From the NCBI RefSeq assembly GCF_936928535.1, contig NZ_CAKZHY010000165.1, positions 1-64,000 of the forward strand: a stretch of DNA of 64,000 bases. The letters are read 5' to 3'. Positions within the stretch are counted from its first letter, which is position 1. The number at the start of each line of letters is the position of its first letter. The notes beneath the pieces are model-generated. The model saw nothing but the letters and a program-made list of their open reading frames with translations. It searched no databases and was not told the DNA's origin. The DNA comes from an uncultured Bradyrhizobium sp. (GTDB taxonomy: Bacteria; Pseudomonadota; Alphaproteobacteria; Rhizobiales; Xanthobacteraceae). A program made the position numbers and the translations under genes. Positions 25,067-32,753 of the stretch are shown here, piece after piece.

Positions 25067-25825
25067 CTAGACGTGCTGGCCGCCGTTGATGTGGATCTCG
25101 GCGCCGTTGACGTAGGAGCTGGTGTCCGTGCACAGCACATAGATGATCTTGGCGACCTCGTCGGGCGTGCCGAGGCGGTGCATCGGAATCTGCTGCTCGA
25201 CGATCTTCTCGGTGCCCGGCGACAGGATCGAGGTGTCGATCTCGCCCGGTGCGATGGCATTGACGCGCACGCCGACGCGGCCGAAGTCGGAGGCCATCTC
25301 GCGCGTCAGCGATGCGAGCGCGGCCTTCGAGGTCGCATACGCCGCGCCTGCGAAGGGGTGCACGCGCGAGCCCGCGATCGAGGTGACGTTCACGACCGAG
25401 CCCTTGGCCGCCTTCAATTCCTCGATCAATCCGCGCGCGATCATGATCGGCGCGAAGAAGTTGACGTGAAAGACATGTGTCCAGGTGTCCAGATCGGTGT
25501 CGACCGACCCGAGCCTTGAGCCGCCCGGGCCCTTGGGCGAGATCGCGGCGTTGTTGACGAGGGCGTGCAGCATGCCGCCTTCGAGCCGGCTGCGGATCTC
25601 GTTGATGGCGCGTGCGGTGTCCTGGGGATCGCCGAGGTCGACCTGGATGTGATCCTCGGGGCCTGCGTCCCACGGGCAATCCTCCGGGAAGGCATGCCGC
25701 GAACAGGTGATGACGCGCCAGCCCGCCGACGAGAAGCGGATCACGGTGGCGTGGCCGATACCGCGGCTTGCTCCGGTCAGGAGCAGCGTGCGGCGCGGCG
25801 CATTGGACGAATGCGGCATGGACAT
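25067..25825 (-). CDS. SDR-family oxidoreductase (classical)
   Basis: 252 residues. Cofactor motif LLTGASRGIGHATVIRF (about 15-31), NNAAIS (about 91-96), catalytic Ser in VTSIAGSRVHP, and YATSK as the active-site Tyr/Lys. INGGQHV at the C terminus is typical. It would reduce or oxidise an alcohol/ketone with NAD(P)H. The gene lies 33 bases downstream of pdxH on the same strand, so pdxH, this SDR and the methyltransferase may form one transcript. Confidence 0.9.
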   Translation of the reverse strand: MSMPHSSNAPRRTLLLTGASRGIGHATVIRFSSAGWRVITCSRHAFPEDCPWDAGPEDHIQVDLGDPQDTARAINEIRSRLEGGMLHALVNNAAISPKGPGGSRLGSVDTDLDTWTHVFHVNFFAPIMIARGLIEELKAAKGSVVNVTSIAGSRVHPFAGAAYATSKAALASLTREMASDFGRVGVRVNAIAPGEIDTSILSPGTEKIVEQQIPMHRLGTPDEVAKIIYVLCTDTSSYVNGAEIHINGGQHV

Positions 25826-25858
25826 CTTTCAGGTCGGCCCAAAGATCGAGATAAGGCT

Positions 25859-26500
25859 CTAGGGATACATCCGCGTCTTGGACCACGGCTGGCCGGCTGC
25901 GTCACGACGAAATTCGATGCGGTCATGCAGGCGGAATGGGCGGTCGTGCCAGAACTCGATGCGCGAGGGCGTGATGCGCCAGCCGCTCCAGCCCGGCGGC
26001 CGCGGCACCTCGCCGATGACGTGCTTGGCCGCGACTTTGGCGATGGCCTGCTCGAAGGCAAAGCGGCTCTCCAGCTCTTGCGACTGTTTGCTGGCCCAGG
26101 CGCCGATCTGCGCCTGCTTCGGTCGTGTCGCGAAATAGGCGTCCGCCTCGGCATCCGTCACCGGCGTCACGTTGCCGCGGATGCGGACCTGACGGCGCAG
26201 CGACTTCCAGTGAAAAAGTAAAGCCGCTTTAGGATTTGCGGCGAGTTCGCGGCCTTTCTGGCTCGCGATGTGGCTGTAGAAAACGAAACCCTCGGTATCG
26301 AAGCCCTTCATCAGGACCATGCGCACGTCGGGCAGGCCGTCAGGATCGACGGTCGCGAGCGCCATGGCGTTCGGATCGTTCGGCTCGCTCTTGATCGCCT
26401 CGTTCAACCAGGCCTCGAACAGCGCGAACGGCTCGTCGGCGGCGGTGAAATCACCGGATGTTAAGGGTGTCTGGTGTTTCATCGAGGTCGTGTCGGTCAT
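25859..26500 (-). CDS. pdxH: Pyridoxamine 5'-phosphate oxidase
   Basis: 213 residues, full length for PdxH. FMN and PLP contacts are visible in NAMALATVDPDGLPDVRMVLMKG, FVFYSHIASQKGRELAANPKAALLFHWKSLRRQVRIRG and the C-terminal PGWSGWRITPSRIEFWHDRPFRLHDRI. It makes pyridoxal phosphate from the pyridoxamine or pyridoxine phosphate, in the cytosol. MTDTTSMKHQ or MKHQ could be the start; ATG 26500 is taken as the longest. Confidence 0.94.
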   Translation of the reverse strand: MTDTTSMKHQTPLTSGDFTAADEPFALFEAWLNEAIKSEPNDPNAMALATVDPDGLPDVRMVLMKGFDTEGFVFYSHIASQKGRELAANPKAALLFHWKSLRRQVRIRGNVTPVTDAEADAYFATRPKQAQIGAWASKQSQELESRFAFEQAIAKVAAKHVIGEVPRPPGWSGWRITPSRIEFWHDRPFRLHDRIEFRRDAAGQPWSKTRMYP

Positions 26501-26592
26501 GTCTGGAGTCCGAATTGCGTCCCGCGGCCAAAAGCGCGCTGTTGTCTGCTACTGCCCTATATAGGGCATGGGGACGCGTTGGCCTATCGGTG

Positions 26593-27018
26593 ATGCGGCC
26601 CTCGGGCCTCGCGCTGACAATGATTCTAATCGGGCTCGGCGCTGGCGGCTGCAGCATGTCCCGCACCGACACCAAAGCCTACGCCAAGGCTGACGACAGC
26701 GATCTCACCGGTTCGATCACGCGGCCGAAGGACGCCGCACCGACCGAGACCGATCTCGCCTTTGCCCGCAACGCCGCCTCCGACGTGCTCAGCATCGGCG
26801 ACAAGGACGCCAGCCAGCACTGGGAGAATCCGGAAACCGGCGCGCGCGGCTCGGTGACGCCGATCGCGCAATCCTACGCGGCCGAGGACGGCCGCAAGTG
26901 CCGCGATTTCCTGGCAAGCTACGTCAACGGCACCACGGAAACCTGGCTGCAGGGCGCCGGTTGCCAAAGCAGCCGTGGCCGTTGGGAAATTCATACGCTA
27001 AAGCCATGGCGGAGCTAG
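26593..27018 (+). CDS. RT0821/Lpp0805-type surface lipoprotein
   Basis: About 141 residues from ATG 26593 (GTG at 26590 is in frame too). The N terminus MRPSGLALTMILIGLGAGGC gives a lipoprotein signal with Cys in AGGC. The mature part ends in the outer-membrane-antigen-like domain: WENPETGARGSVTPIAQSYAAEDGRKCRDFLASY and QGAGCQSSRGRWEIHTLKPW. This is the RT0821/17-kDa-antigen-like family found in alphaproteobacteria. The open frame extends over pdxH but that is not coding. It is divergent from pdxH. Confidence 0.78.
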   Translation: MRPSGLALTMILIGLGAGGCSMSRTDTKAYAKADDSDLTGSITRPKDAAPTETDLAFARNAASDVLSIGDKDASQHWENPETGARGSVTPIAQSYAAEDGRKCRDFLASYVNGTTETWLQGAGCQSSRGRWEIHTLKPWRS

Positions 27019-27052
27019 GAATCAGCTCCATCGACTAGTTGCAAAAATGCCA

Positions 27053-27093
27053 CTCGCCCCCCACATGAGGCTCAGGTGGGGCGGGGAGCCCTT
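27053..27093 (+). terminator. Hairpin after the surface lipoprotein gene
   Basis: cgccccccac (27055-27064) pairs with gtggggcg (27076-27083) with one bulge, followed by a short ccctttaga. A weak intrinsic terminator. Confidence 0.45.
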
Positions 27094-27128
27094 TAGACAT
27101 TTCGATTTCCCGAGAGGAGACGTGACGG

Positions 27129-28097
27129 ATGCGCGACCCCTATGAGGTCTTGGGGGTGCCGCGGAGCGCGACCGCTGCCGCGATCAAGAGCGCCTATCGC
27201 AAGCTGGCCAAGAAGCATCATCCTGACAGCAACAAGGATGATCCCAAGGCCGCCGAGCGCTTCTCCGAGATCAATTCGGCCAATGAGATCATCGGCGACG
27301 AGGACAAGCGCAAGCAGTTCGATCGCGGCGAGATCGACGCCGAGGGCAAGCCGCGCTTCCAGGGCTTTCCGGGTGGCGGCGGGCCGCGCGGGCGCGCCGG
27401 CGCAGGTCCCGGCGGCTTCGAGAGCTATACGTTCCGTGGCGGCGCAGGCCCCGGCCAGGGCGCAGGCGCGTTCGAGGACATCCTCAACAGCATGTTCGGC
27501 GGCGGGGTGCGCGGTGCGCGACCCGGAGCCGGCGGCGGTGCCCAGTTCGACTTCGACACCGGTGGGATCGGGCTCGATCTCGACGTCAATGTCGCCATGT
27601 CCGTCTCTCTGGAAGAGTCGGTCAAGGGCGGCGAGAAGCGCGTCCGGTTGCCGAACGGCAAGGAGCTCAACGTCAAGATTCCGGCTGGCGTCATCGAGGG
27701 CCAGCAGATCCGTCTGCGGGGACAGGGTGAGACCGCGCAAGGCCATCCGCCCGGCGACCTCCTGATCACCATCACCATCGCAGCCCATCCGTTCTTCAAG
27801 ATCGAGGGCTCCGACCTCCGGATCGACCTTCCGGTCACGCTTTACGAGGCTGTGCTCGGCGGCAAGGTCCGCGTGCCTACGCTAGGCAATGCCGTGGAAT
27901 TGTCAGTCCCGAAGAACACGTCGAGTGGCCGGACCTTCCGCCTCAAAGGCAAGGGACTGCCAAAATCTGGCGGAACCGGGGATCTCTTCGTCACCATCAG
28001 GATTATGCTACCGGACGGGAACGACGCCGAGCTTGAAGCATTGATGGAAAAGTGGCGGGACCAGCACCCCTACAATCCTCGTAGCGGGCTTGGCTAA
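27129..28097 (+). CDS. DnaJ-like co-chaperone without zinc finger (CbpA type)
   Basis: 322 residues. The J domain (1-65) carries H31-P32-D33 for stimulating DnaK. A long Gly/Phe/Ala region (about 78-140) follows, then two C-terminal substrate-binding beta domains (LDVNVAMSVSLEESVKGGEKRVRLPNGKELNVKIPAG; LRIDLPVTLYEAVLGGKVRVPTLG; GRTFRLKGKGLPKSGG). No CxxCxGxG zinc repeats are present, so it is CbpA/DjlA-type rather than canonical DnaJ. The start follows GAGAGGAGAC. Confidence 0.92.
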   Translation: MRDPYEVLGVPRSATAAAIKSAYRKLAKKHHPDSNKDDPKAAERFSEINSANEIIGDEDKRKQFDRGEIDAEGKPRFQGFPGGGGPRGRAGAGPGGFESYTFRGGAGPGQGAGAFEDILNSMFGGGVRGARPGAGGGAQFDFDTGGIGLDLDVNVAMSVSLEESVKGGEKRVRLPNGKELNVKIPAGVIEGQQIRLRGQGETAQGHPPGDLLITITIAAHPFFKIEGSDLRIDLPVTLYEAVLGGKVRVPTLGNAVELSVPKNTSSGRTFRLKGKGLPKSGGTGDLFVTIRIMLPDGNDAELEALMEKWRDQHPYNPRSGLG

Positions 28098-28411
28098 TTT
28101 CGGAACTGAAGGGGTTTTCTCCTAAAGGCCTAGAGCATCATCCGGGAGATGATGCTCATCATACACGCGAGGCGTGGTAGCGCTTCGTTGCTCGACGTGT
28201 CGGCTGTCCGGCGGGGCAGTCGATAAATAGGTGCGGCCTCGAGAGGGGGACCAGCGCGGTACCAAAAACCCCAATCGAGGCCGCCCGCGTCGATCGGCGG
28301 ATCGAACGCTGCTCATTTTCGCGTGAGCATCCGGTGCGATAATGAGACGCGCCCATGTCTTGATTCCAAATTTTCAATGACGGAATCAGGGCACGGCGTT
28401 TGCGCGGTTGT
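28098..28411. other. Intergenic region with one hairpin, no gene seen
   Basis: 314 bases between the DnaJ-like gene and the convergent anti-sigma gene. gagcatcat (28133-28141) and atgatgctc (28149-28157) form a 9-base stem with a 7-base loop, a candidate terminator with no T-run. A 72-codon frame on the minus strand (28159-28377) starts with TTG, has no ribosome site and resembles nothing known. Confidence 0.45.
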
Positions 28412-29182
28412 CTAGCCGCCGTTTTTCTCGGCCTGGTCGTACACGGCCTGCGCCACCCTGGTCAGGCGATCGCGGTCGGCGCCGCCGGTGACGACATAGC
28501 CGACGCCGCGATCGGCCCAGAACAGCGATCCGTCCTTGTCCTCCTTGGCGTAGCGCATCTGGGTCGCACCACTCTCGGTCTTGGCGGTGTAGATCGTGAA
28601 ACGCTCGCCCGAGGCGCCCTCATACATCAGGAACGACGCCGGGCCGTTCGGTCCCGGCAGCAGCCGGCCGCCGACGAGCTTCAGCCCGCTGGCCTCCAGG
28701 TTCGGCGCGAATACCGTCCAGCCGCAGCGCTTGGTCAGCCAGGCCTGGAGATGGTCGCGCTCGTTGCCGGGCACTTCAACGGGATGGCGGACCTCGACGA
28801 CATAGAGGCGGTGGGCATCGAGTGCGTCCTCGGTGAAGCTCTGGAAGGTCGAGGGCGCATTGGCGGCGCCATGCGCGACCCAGCCGGCCGTGCCGCCGGC
28901 GACGAAGGCAACCAGCGTGGCCGCGATGGCGCCATAGAGCCATTGCCGCGGGCGGCGCTCCAGCCGCTCGAGCTCCAGCCGGGCGGGTACCGGCTCCTGG
29001 GCGACGCCGTCGTAACGGGCGTGCAGCATCTCGGCCATGGTCCGCCAGGACTGGACCCGCTCGGCATCGTCGGGATGGGCGGCAAGCCAGGCCTCGACGT
29101 CGGCGCGGCGCTCGGGCGGCAACTCGCCATCGACAAAGGCGTGCAATTCGTCTTCGGTCACTGGAATATTGTGGTCGTTCAT
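28412..29182 (-). CDS. Anti-sigma factor, single-pass membrane type
   Basis: 256 residues from the ATG at 29182 (the frame extends upstream without support). The N-terminal 60 residues (VTEDELHAFVDGELPPERRADVEAWLAAHPDDAERVQSW) have the anti-sigma fold but lack the HxxxCxxC zinc motif. A membrane helix follows (YGAIAATLVAFVAGGTAGWVA, about 84-104) and then a periplasmic domain of about 150 residues that ends GVGYVVTGGADRDRLTRVAQAVYDQ. It lies 106 bases behind the sigma-factor gene on the same strand, the usual arrangement for a cotranscribed ECF pair. Confidence 0.85.
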   Translation of the reverse strand: MNDHNIPVTEDELHAFVDGELPPERRADVEAWLAAHPDDAERVQSWRTMAEMLHARYDGVAQEPVPARLELERLERRPRQWLYGAIAATLVAFVAGGTAGWVAHGAANAPSTFQSFTEDALDAHRLYVVEVRHPVEVPGNERDHLQAWLTKRCGWTVFAPNLEASGLKLVGGRLLPGPNGPASFLMYEGASGERFTIYTAKTESGATQMRYAKEDKDGSLFWADRGVGYVVTGGADRDRLTRVAQAVYDQAEKNGG

Positions 29183-29288
29183 ATCGATCGTCTCTGGCTC
29201 TGCGGCCCAAAATATCCGACGCGGTTCAACTGCGCTGCTTCTCTCTGCGTGCGGGGGACGCGGCACGCGCGATGCATCAATCCTGCCA

Positions 29289-29777
29289 TTATTTCACCCG
29301 CCTGAGCGCCGGGCGCTCACCTTCCAGCGACGCTTTGACGTGGGCGCGGGCGCGCGCCAGGCGGGACATCACGGTGCCGATCGGCACGCCCTGGATGTCG
29401 GCGACCTCCCGGTAGCTCATGCCCTCCAGCATCACCAGCAGCAGCACCGAGCGTTGCTCCTCGACGAGCGTCGAGAGCGCACGTTCGATGTCGCGTCCTT
29501 CGGCCTCCGTCCCGCTGGCATCCGGGTTGTTCTCCGTCAGCTGCATGAATTGCGGCCGCCTTGCCAGCGAGCGCCGCCGGTTCTTGTTGAGGTTGGTCAG
29601 GATCGTATAGAGCCAGCTCCTGACGTCGCCTCCTAGAAACAATCGCTCCGAACGCAGCGCACGCACCAGCGTGTCCTGCACCAGATCGTCGGCCGCATCC
29701 GCATCGCGCGTCAGCGCGCGGGCGTAGCGGCGCAACGCCGGGATCATGGCTTCCACGCTTTGGCGAAACGCGCTCAT
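29289..29777 (-). CDS. ECF-type RNA polymerase sigma factor
   Basis: 162 residues. Region 2 contains LRRYARALTRDADAADDLVQDTLVRALR and GDVRSWLYTILTN (-10 recognition); region 4 has LLVMLEGMSYREVADIQGVPIGTVMSRLARAR (-35 helix-turn-helix). The linker is short, as usual for ECF factors. The downstream anti-sigma gene would hold it inactive at the membrane. Its regulon and signal are unknown. It is divergent from fabI. Confidence 0.93.
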   Translation of the reverse strand: MSAFRQSVEAMIPALRRYARALTRDADAADDLVQDTLVRALRSERLFLGGDVRSWLYTILTNLNKNRRRSLARRPQFMQLTENNPDASGTEAEGRDIERALSTLVEEQRSVLLLVMLEGMSYREVADIQGVPIGTVMSRLARARAHVKASLEGERPALRRVK

Positions 29778-29949
29778 GCCGTCTTGACGTCCTTCACATC
29801 AGGCGCGAGCGCCCATAGCGATGATAACACCCGAACGGAACGGCTATTCCGGCGGCGGGAAACAGCGTTAACGCCCCGGATTAGGACTGTACCGCAGGGG
29901 AGGGCTGGTGTACCTCCAGACCTCAACGAGAGCTACAGGACGTGAGCAA

Positions 29950-30762
29950 ATGGCGCAGAATTCAGGTCTGATGCAGGGCAAGCGCGGGGTCATCCTCGGC
30001 GTTGCCAACAACCGCTCGATCGCCTGGGGCATCGCCAAGGCATGCCAGGCGGCCGGTGCCGAGATCGCGCTCACCTATCAGGGCGATGCGCTGAAGAAGC
30101 GGGTCGAGCCGCTCGCGGCAGAGCTCGGCGCCCTCATACTCGGCCATTGCGACGTCACCGATGCCGCGACCATCGATGCGGTGTTCGACGTGCTGAAGGA
30201 GAAGTGGGGCAAGATCGATTTCGTCGTGCACGCGATCGCGTTCGCCGACAAGGACGAGCTCGAGGGCCGCTACGTCGACACCACCGCGGACAATTTCTCC
30301 AAGTCGATGCTGATCTCCTGCTACTCGCTGACCGCGATCGCGCAGCGCGCCGAGAAGCTGATGACCGACGGCGGCTCGATCGTCACCCTGAGCTATTACG
30401 GCTCCGAGAAGTGGATGCCGAACTACAACGTCATGGGCGTTGCCAAGGCGGCGCTGGAGGCAAGCGTGCGGTATCTCGCCGCCGATCTCGGTGTGAAGCA
30501 GATCCGCGTCAACGCGATCTCGGCGGGGCCGATCAAGACGCTGGCCTTCGCAGGCATCGCCGATTCACGCCTGCTGCTGAAGTACAACGAGCTCAACGCG
30601 CCGCTGCGGCGTAACGTGACGATCGAGGAGGTCGGCGACAGCGCGGTGTATTTCCTGTCCGACATGTCGCGCGGCGTCACCGGCGAAATCCATCACGTCG
30701 ATTCCGGTTACAACGTGCTCGGCATGATGCGGCCCGAAGCGTCGGACACGTCGAAGGACTAA
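29950..30762 (+). CDS. fabI: Enoyl-[acyl-carrier-protein] reductase (NADH)
   Basis: 270 residues from ATG 29950 after AGGACG; an in-frame GTG-type start further upstream is rejected. It catalyses the last reduction of fatty-acid elongation. FabI marks: GVANNRSIAWGIA (17-29), CDVTDAATIDAVF, SYYGSEKWMPNYNVMGVAK with the Y159-x6-K166 catalytic pair, and AISAGPIKTLA. It heads a run of fabI, a phosphatase and aroC, with a 12-base gap to the phosphatase gene. Confidence 0.94.
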   Translation: MAQNSGLMQGKRGVILGVANNRSIAWGIAKACQAAGAEIALTYQGDALKKRVEPLAAELGALILGHCDVTDAATIDAVFDVLKEKWGKIDFVVHAIAFADKDELEGRYVDTTADNFSKSMLISCYSLTAIAQRAEKLMTDGGSIVTLSYYGSEKWMPNYNVMGVAKAALEASVRYLAADLGVKQIRVNAISAGPIKTLAFAGIADSRLLLKYNELNAPLRRNVTIEEVGDSAVYFLSDMSRGVTGEIHHVDSGYNVLGMMRPEASDTSKD

Positions 30763-30774
30763 TCGCCAGCCGAA

Positions 30775-31374
30775 ATGCCCGTGCCCACGATCTATTATCT
30801 TCGCCACGGCGAGACCGAGTGGAATGCGCTCGGCAGGCTTCAGGGCACCAGGGACATTCCGCTGAATGCGCGCGGCCGCGATCAGGCCGCGCAGGCAGGC
30901 CTCATTCTGGCCGATCTTCTCAGACGCGACGGTCGCGACAAGGCTGATCTGCCCTATGTGTCGAGCCCGCTCGGTCGTGCACGCCAGACCATGGAGCTCG
31001 CGCGCGGCAGGCTCGACTTGCCTGTTGCGGACTATGCGCTCGACGATCGCCTGCGCGAGATCGGCTACGGCGTCTGGGAAGGGCTGACGCTGGCCGAGAG
31101 CGAGGCGAGAGATCCCGAGATCTATGCCAGGCGCCTTGCCGACAAATGGACCGTGGGGCCCGAAGGCGCCGAGACCTATGCCGACGTGCAGGTCCGCGTC
31201 CGGGCCTGGTACGATGAGCTCAAGGCCGACACGGTCGCGGTCGCCCATGGCGGCACCTGTCGGGCCCTGATGGTCTCGCTCGGCCTGGAAACACCGGCCA
31301 GCGCCGCCGAGCTCTATATCGAGCAGGGCGCCGTCTACGTGTTCCGCGACGGCCGGCTGGAGAAGCATAGTTAA
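30775..31374 (+). CDS. Histidine phosphatase-family protein (phosphoglycerate-mutase-like)
   Basis: 199 residues. LRHGETEWN places the phospho-accepting histidine at H11; the second histidine is in VAVAHGGTCRAL. PYVSSPLGRARQTMELA and LREIGYGVWEGLTLAE complete the active-site arginine and acid. It is 12 bases behind fabI and 178 bases ahead of aroC; a repeat element separates it from aroC. The cellular substrate is unclear. Confidence 0.9.
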   Translation: MPVPTIYYLRHGETEWNALGRLQGTRDIPLNARGRDQAAQAGLILADLLRRDGRDKADLPYVSSPLGRARQTMELARGRLDLPVADYALDDRLREIGYGVWEGLTLAESEARDPEIYARRLADKWTVGPEGAETYADVQVRVRAWYDELKADTVAVAHGGTCRALMVSLGLETPASAAELYIEQGAVYVFRDGRLEKHS

Positions 31375-31383
31375 GCCCAAGCC

Positions 31384-31464
31384 CGTCATTCCGGGGCGAT
31401 GCGAAGCATCGAACCCGGAATCTCGAGATTCCGGGTTCGCCCTTTGGGGCGCCCCGGAATGACG
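31384..31464. repeat. Palindromic intergenic repeat, family C
   Basis: Outer arms cgtcattccggggc (31384-31397) and gccccggaatgacg (31451-31464) are perfect inverse complements. Inside are the small hairpins gcgatgcgaagcatcg and gaacccggaatctcgagattccgggttc. The element lies between the phosphatase gene and aroC and may uncouple them. Confidence 0.8.
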
Positions 31465-31552
31465 GAACTAGGGTTGAACCCAATGGCCCTCGGCGCTACG
31501 ACGTTGACATCCAACGTTTGTGTAAGACGTCAGAAATAGGCGGCAGTTCGCA

Positions 31553-32644
31553 ATGTCCTTCAACACCTTCGGCCATATGTTCCGCGTCACCACCTTTGGC
31601 GAGAGCCACGGGGTGGCGATCGGCTGCGTGGTCGACGGTTGCCCGCCGATGATCCCGCTGACCGAGGCCGACATCCAGCAGGATCTCGATCGCCGCAAGC
31701 CGGGCCAGTCGCGCTTCACGACCCAGCGCCAGGAACCGGACCAGGTGAAGATCCTGTCCGGCGTGATGGCCCATCCGGAGACCGGCGTGCAGGTCACGAC
31801 GGGGACGCCGATCGGGCTGCTGATCGAGAACACCGATCAGCGCTCCAAGGACTATTCGGAGATCAAGGACAAGTTTCGTCCTGGACATGCCGACTTCACC
31901 TACGAAGCCAAGTACGGCCTGCGCGACTATCGCGGCGGCGGCCGCTCCTCGGCGCGCGAGACCGCAATGCGCGTCGCCGCCGGTGCGATCGCGCGCAAGG
32001 TGCTGCCCGACGTGAAGGTGCGCGGCGCGCTGGTGCAGATCGGGCCGCACAAGATCGATCGCGAGAAGTGGGACTGGGACGAGATCGCGAGGAATCCGTT
32101 CTTCTGTCCCGACAAGGACAAGGCCGCCTTCTTCGAGACCTATCTCGACGGCATCCGCAAGAGCGGCTCCTCGATCGGCGCGGTGCTCGAGATTGTTGCC
32201 GAGGGCGTGCCGGCTGGCCTCGGCGCGCCGATCTACGCCAAGCTCGATTCCGATCTCGCCGGCGCGATGATGACCATCAACGCGGTGAAGGGCGTCGAGA
32301 TCGGTGCCGGCTTCGGTGCCGCCGAGCTGACCGGCGAAGAGAACGCCGACGAGATGCGCACCGGCAATGACGGCACCCGCTTCCTGTCCAACCATGCCGG
32401 CGGCATTCTCGGCGGCATCTCCACGGGCCAGCCGATCGTGGTGCGTTTCGCGGTGAAGCCGACCTCGTCGATCCTCCAGCCGCGCCTCACCGTCGACCGC
32501 AAGGGTGCCGACACCGAGATATTCACCAAGGGTCGCCACGACCCCTGCGTCGGCATCCGCGCCGTCCCGGTCGGCGAGGCCATGATGGCCTGCGTGCTCG
32601 CCGACCACTTCCTGCGCGACCGCGGCCAGGTCGGGCGGCGCTAG
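31553..32644 (+). CDS. aroC: Chorismate synthase
   Basis: 363 residues, full length. It uses reduced FMN to convert EPSP to chorismate in the shikimate pathway. Family signatures: GESHGVAIGCVVDGCPP (N terminus), RYRGGGRSSARETA-like block DYRGGGRSSARETAMRVAAGA (about 123-143), the SGGILGGISTGQPI-like AGGILGGISTGQPIVVR and RHDPCVGIRAVPVGEAM. Start ATG 31553. Confidence 0.96.
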   Translation: MSFNTFGHMFRVTTFGESHGVAIGCVVDGCPPMIPLTEADIQQDLDRRKPGQSRFTTQRQEPDQVKILSGVMAHPETGVQVTTGTPIGLLIENTDQRSKDYSEIKDKFRPGHADFTYEAKYGLRDYRGGGRSSARETAMRVAAGAIARKVLPDVKVRGALVQIGPHKIDREKWDWDEIARNPFFCPDKDKAAFFETYLDGIRKSGSSIGAVLEIVAEGVPAGLGAPIYAKLDSDLAGAMMTINAVKGVEIGAGFGAAELTGEENADEMRTGNDGTRFLSNHAGGILGGISTGQPIVVRFAVKPTSSILQPRLTVDRKGADTEIFTKGRHDPCVGIRAVPVGEAMMACVLADHFLRDRGQVGRR

Positions 32645-32753
32645 CGCCAGGTCTTTGAGTCGCGGTTACCAGTCGCTAGACCGCTATCGAAGACACCCTC
32701 GCTGTTCACCGCGCTCGTTAGAACAGCGACACCAATCCGATGCGGATCCATCA

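Noticed and set aside
28159..28377. 72-codon minus-strand frame downstream of the DnaJ-like gene
   Set aside because: TTG start without ribosome site, no recognisable motif, lies over a hairpin.
29778..29949. EcfG-type promoter (GGAA-N-GTT) in the sigma/fabI divergent gap
   Set aside because: Only a loose GGAAT...GTTATC match; not distinguishable from chance without the sigma factor's own consensus.
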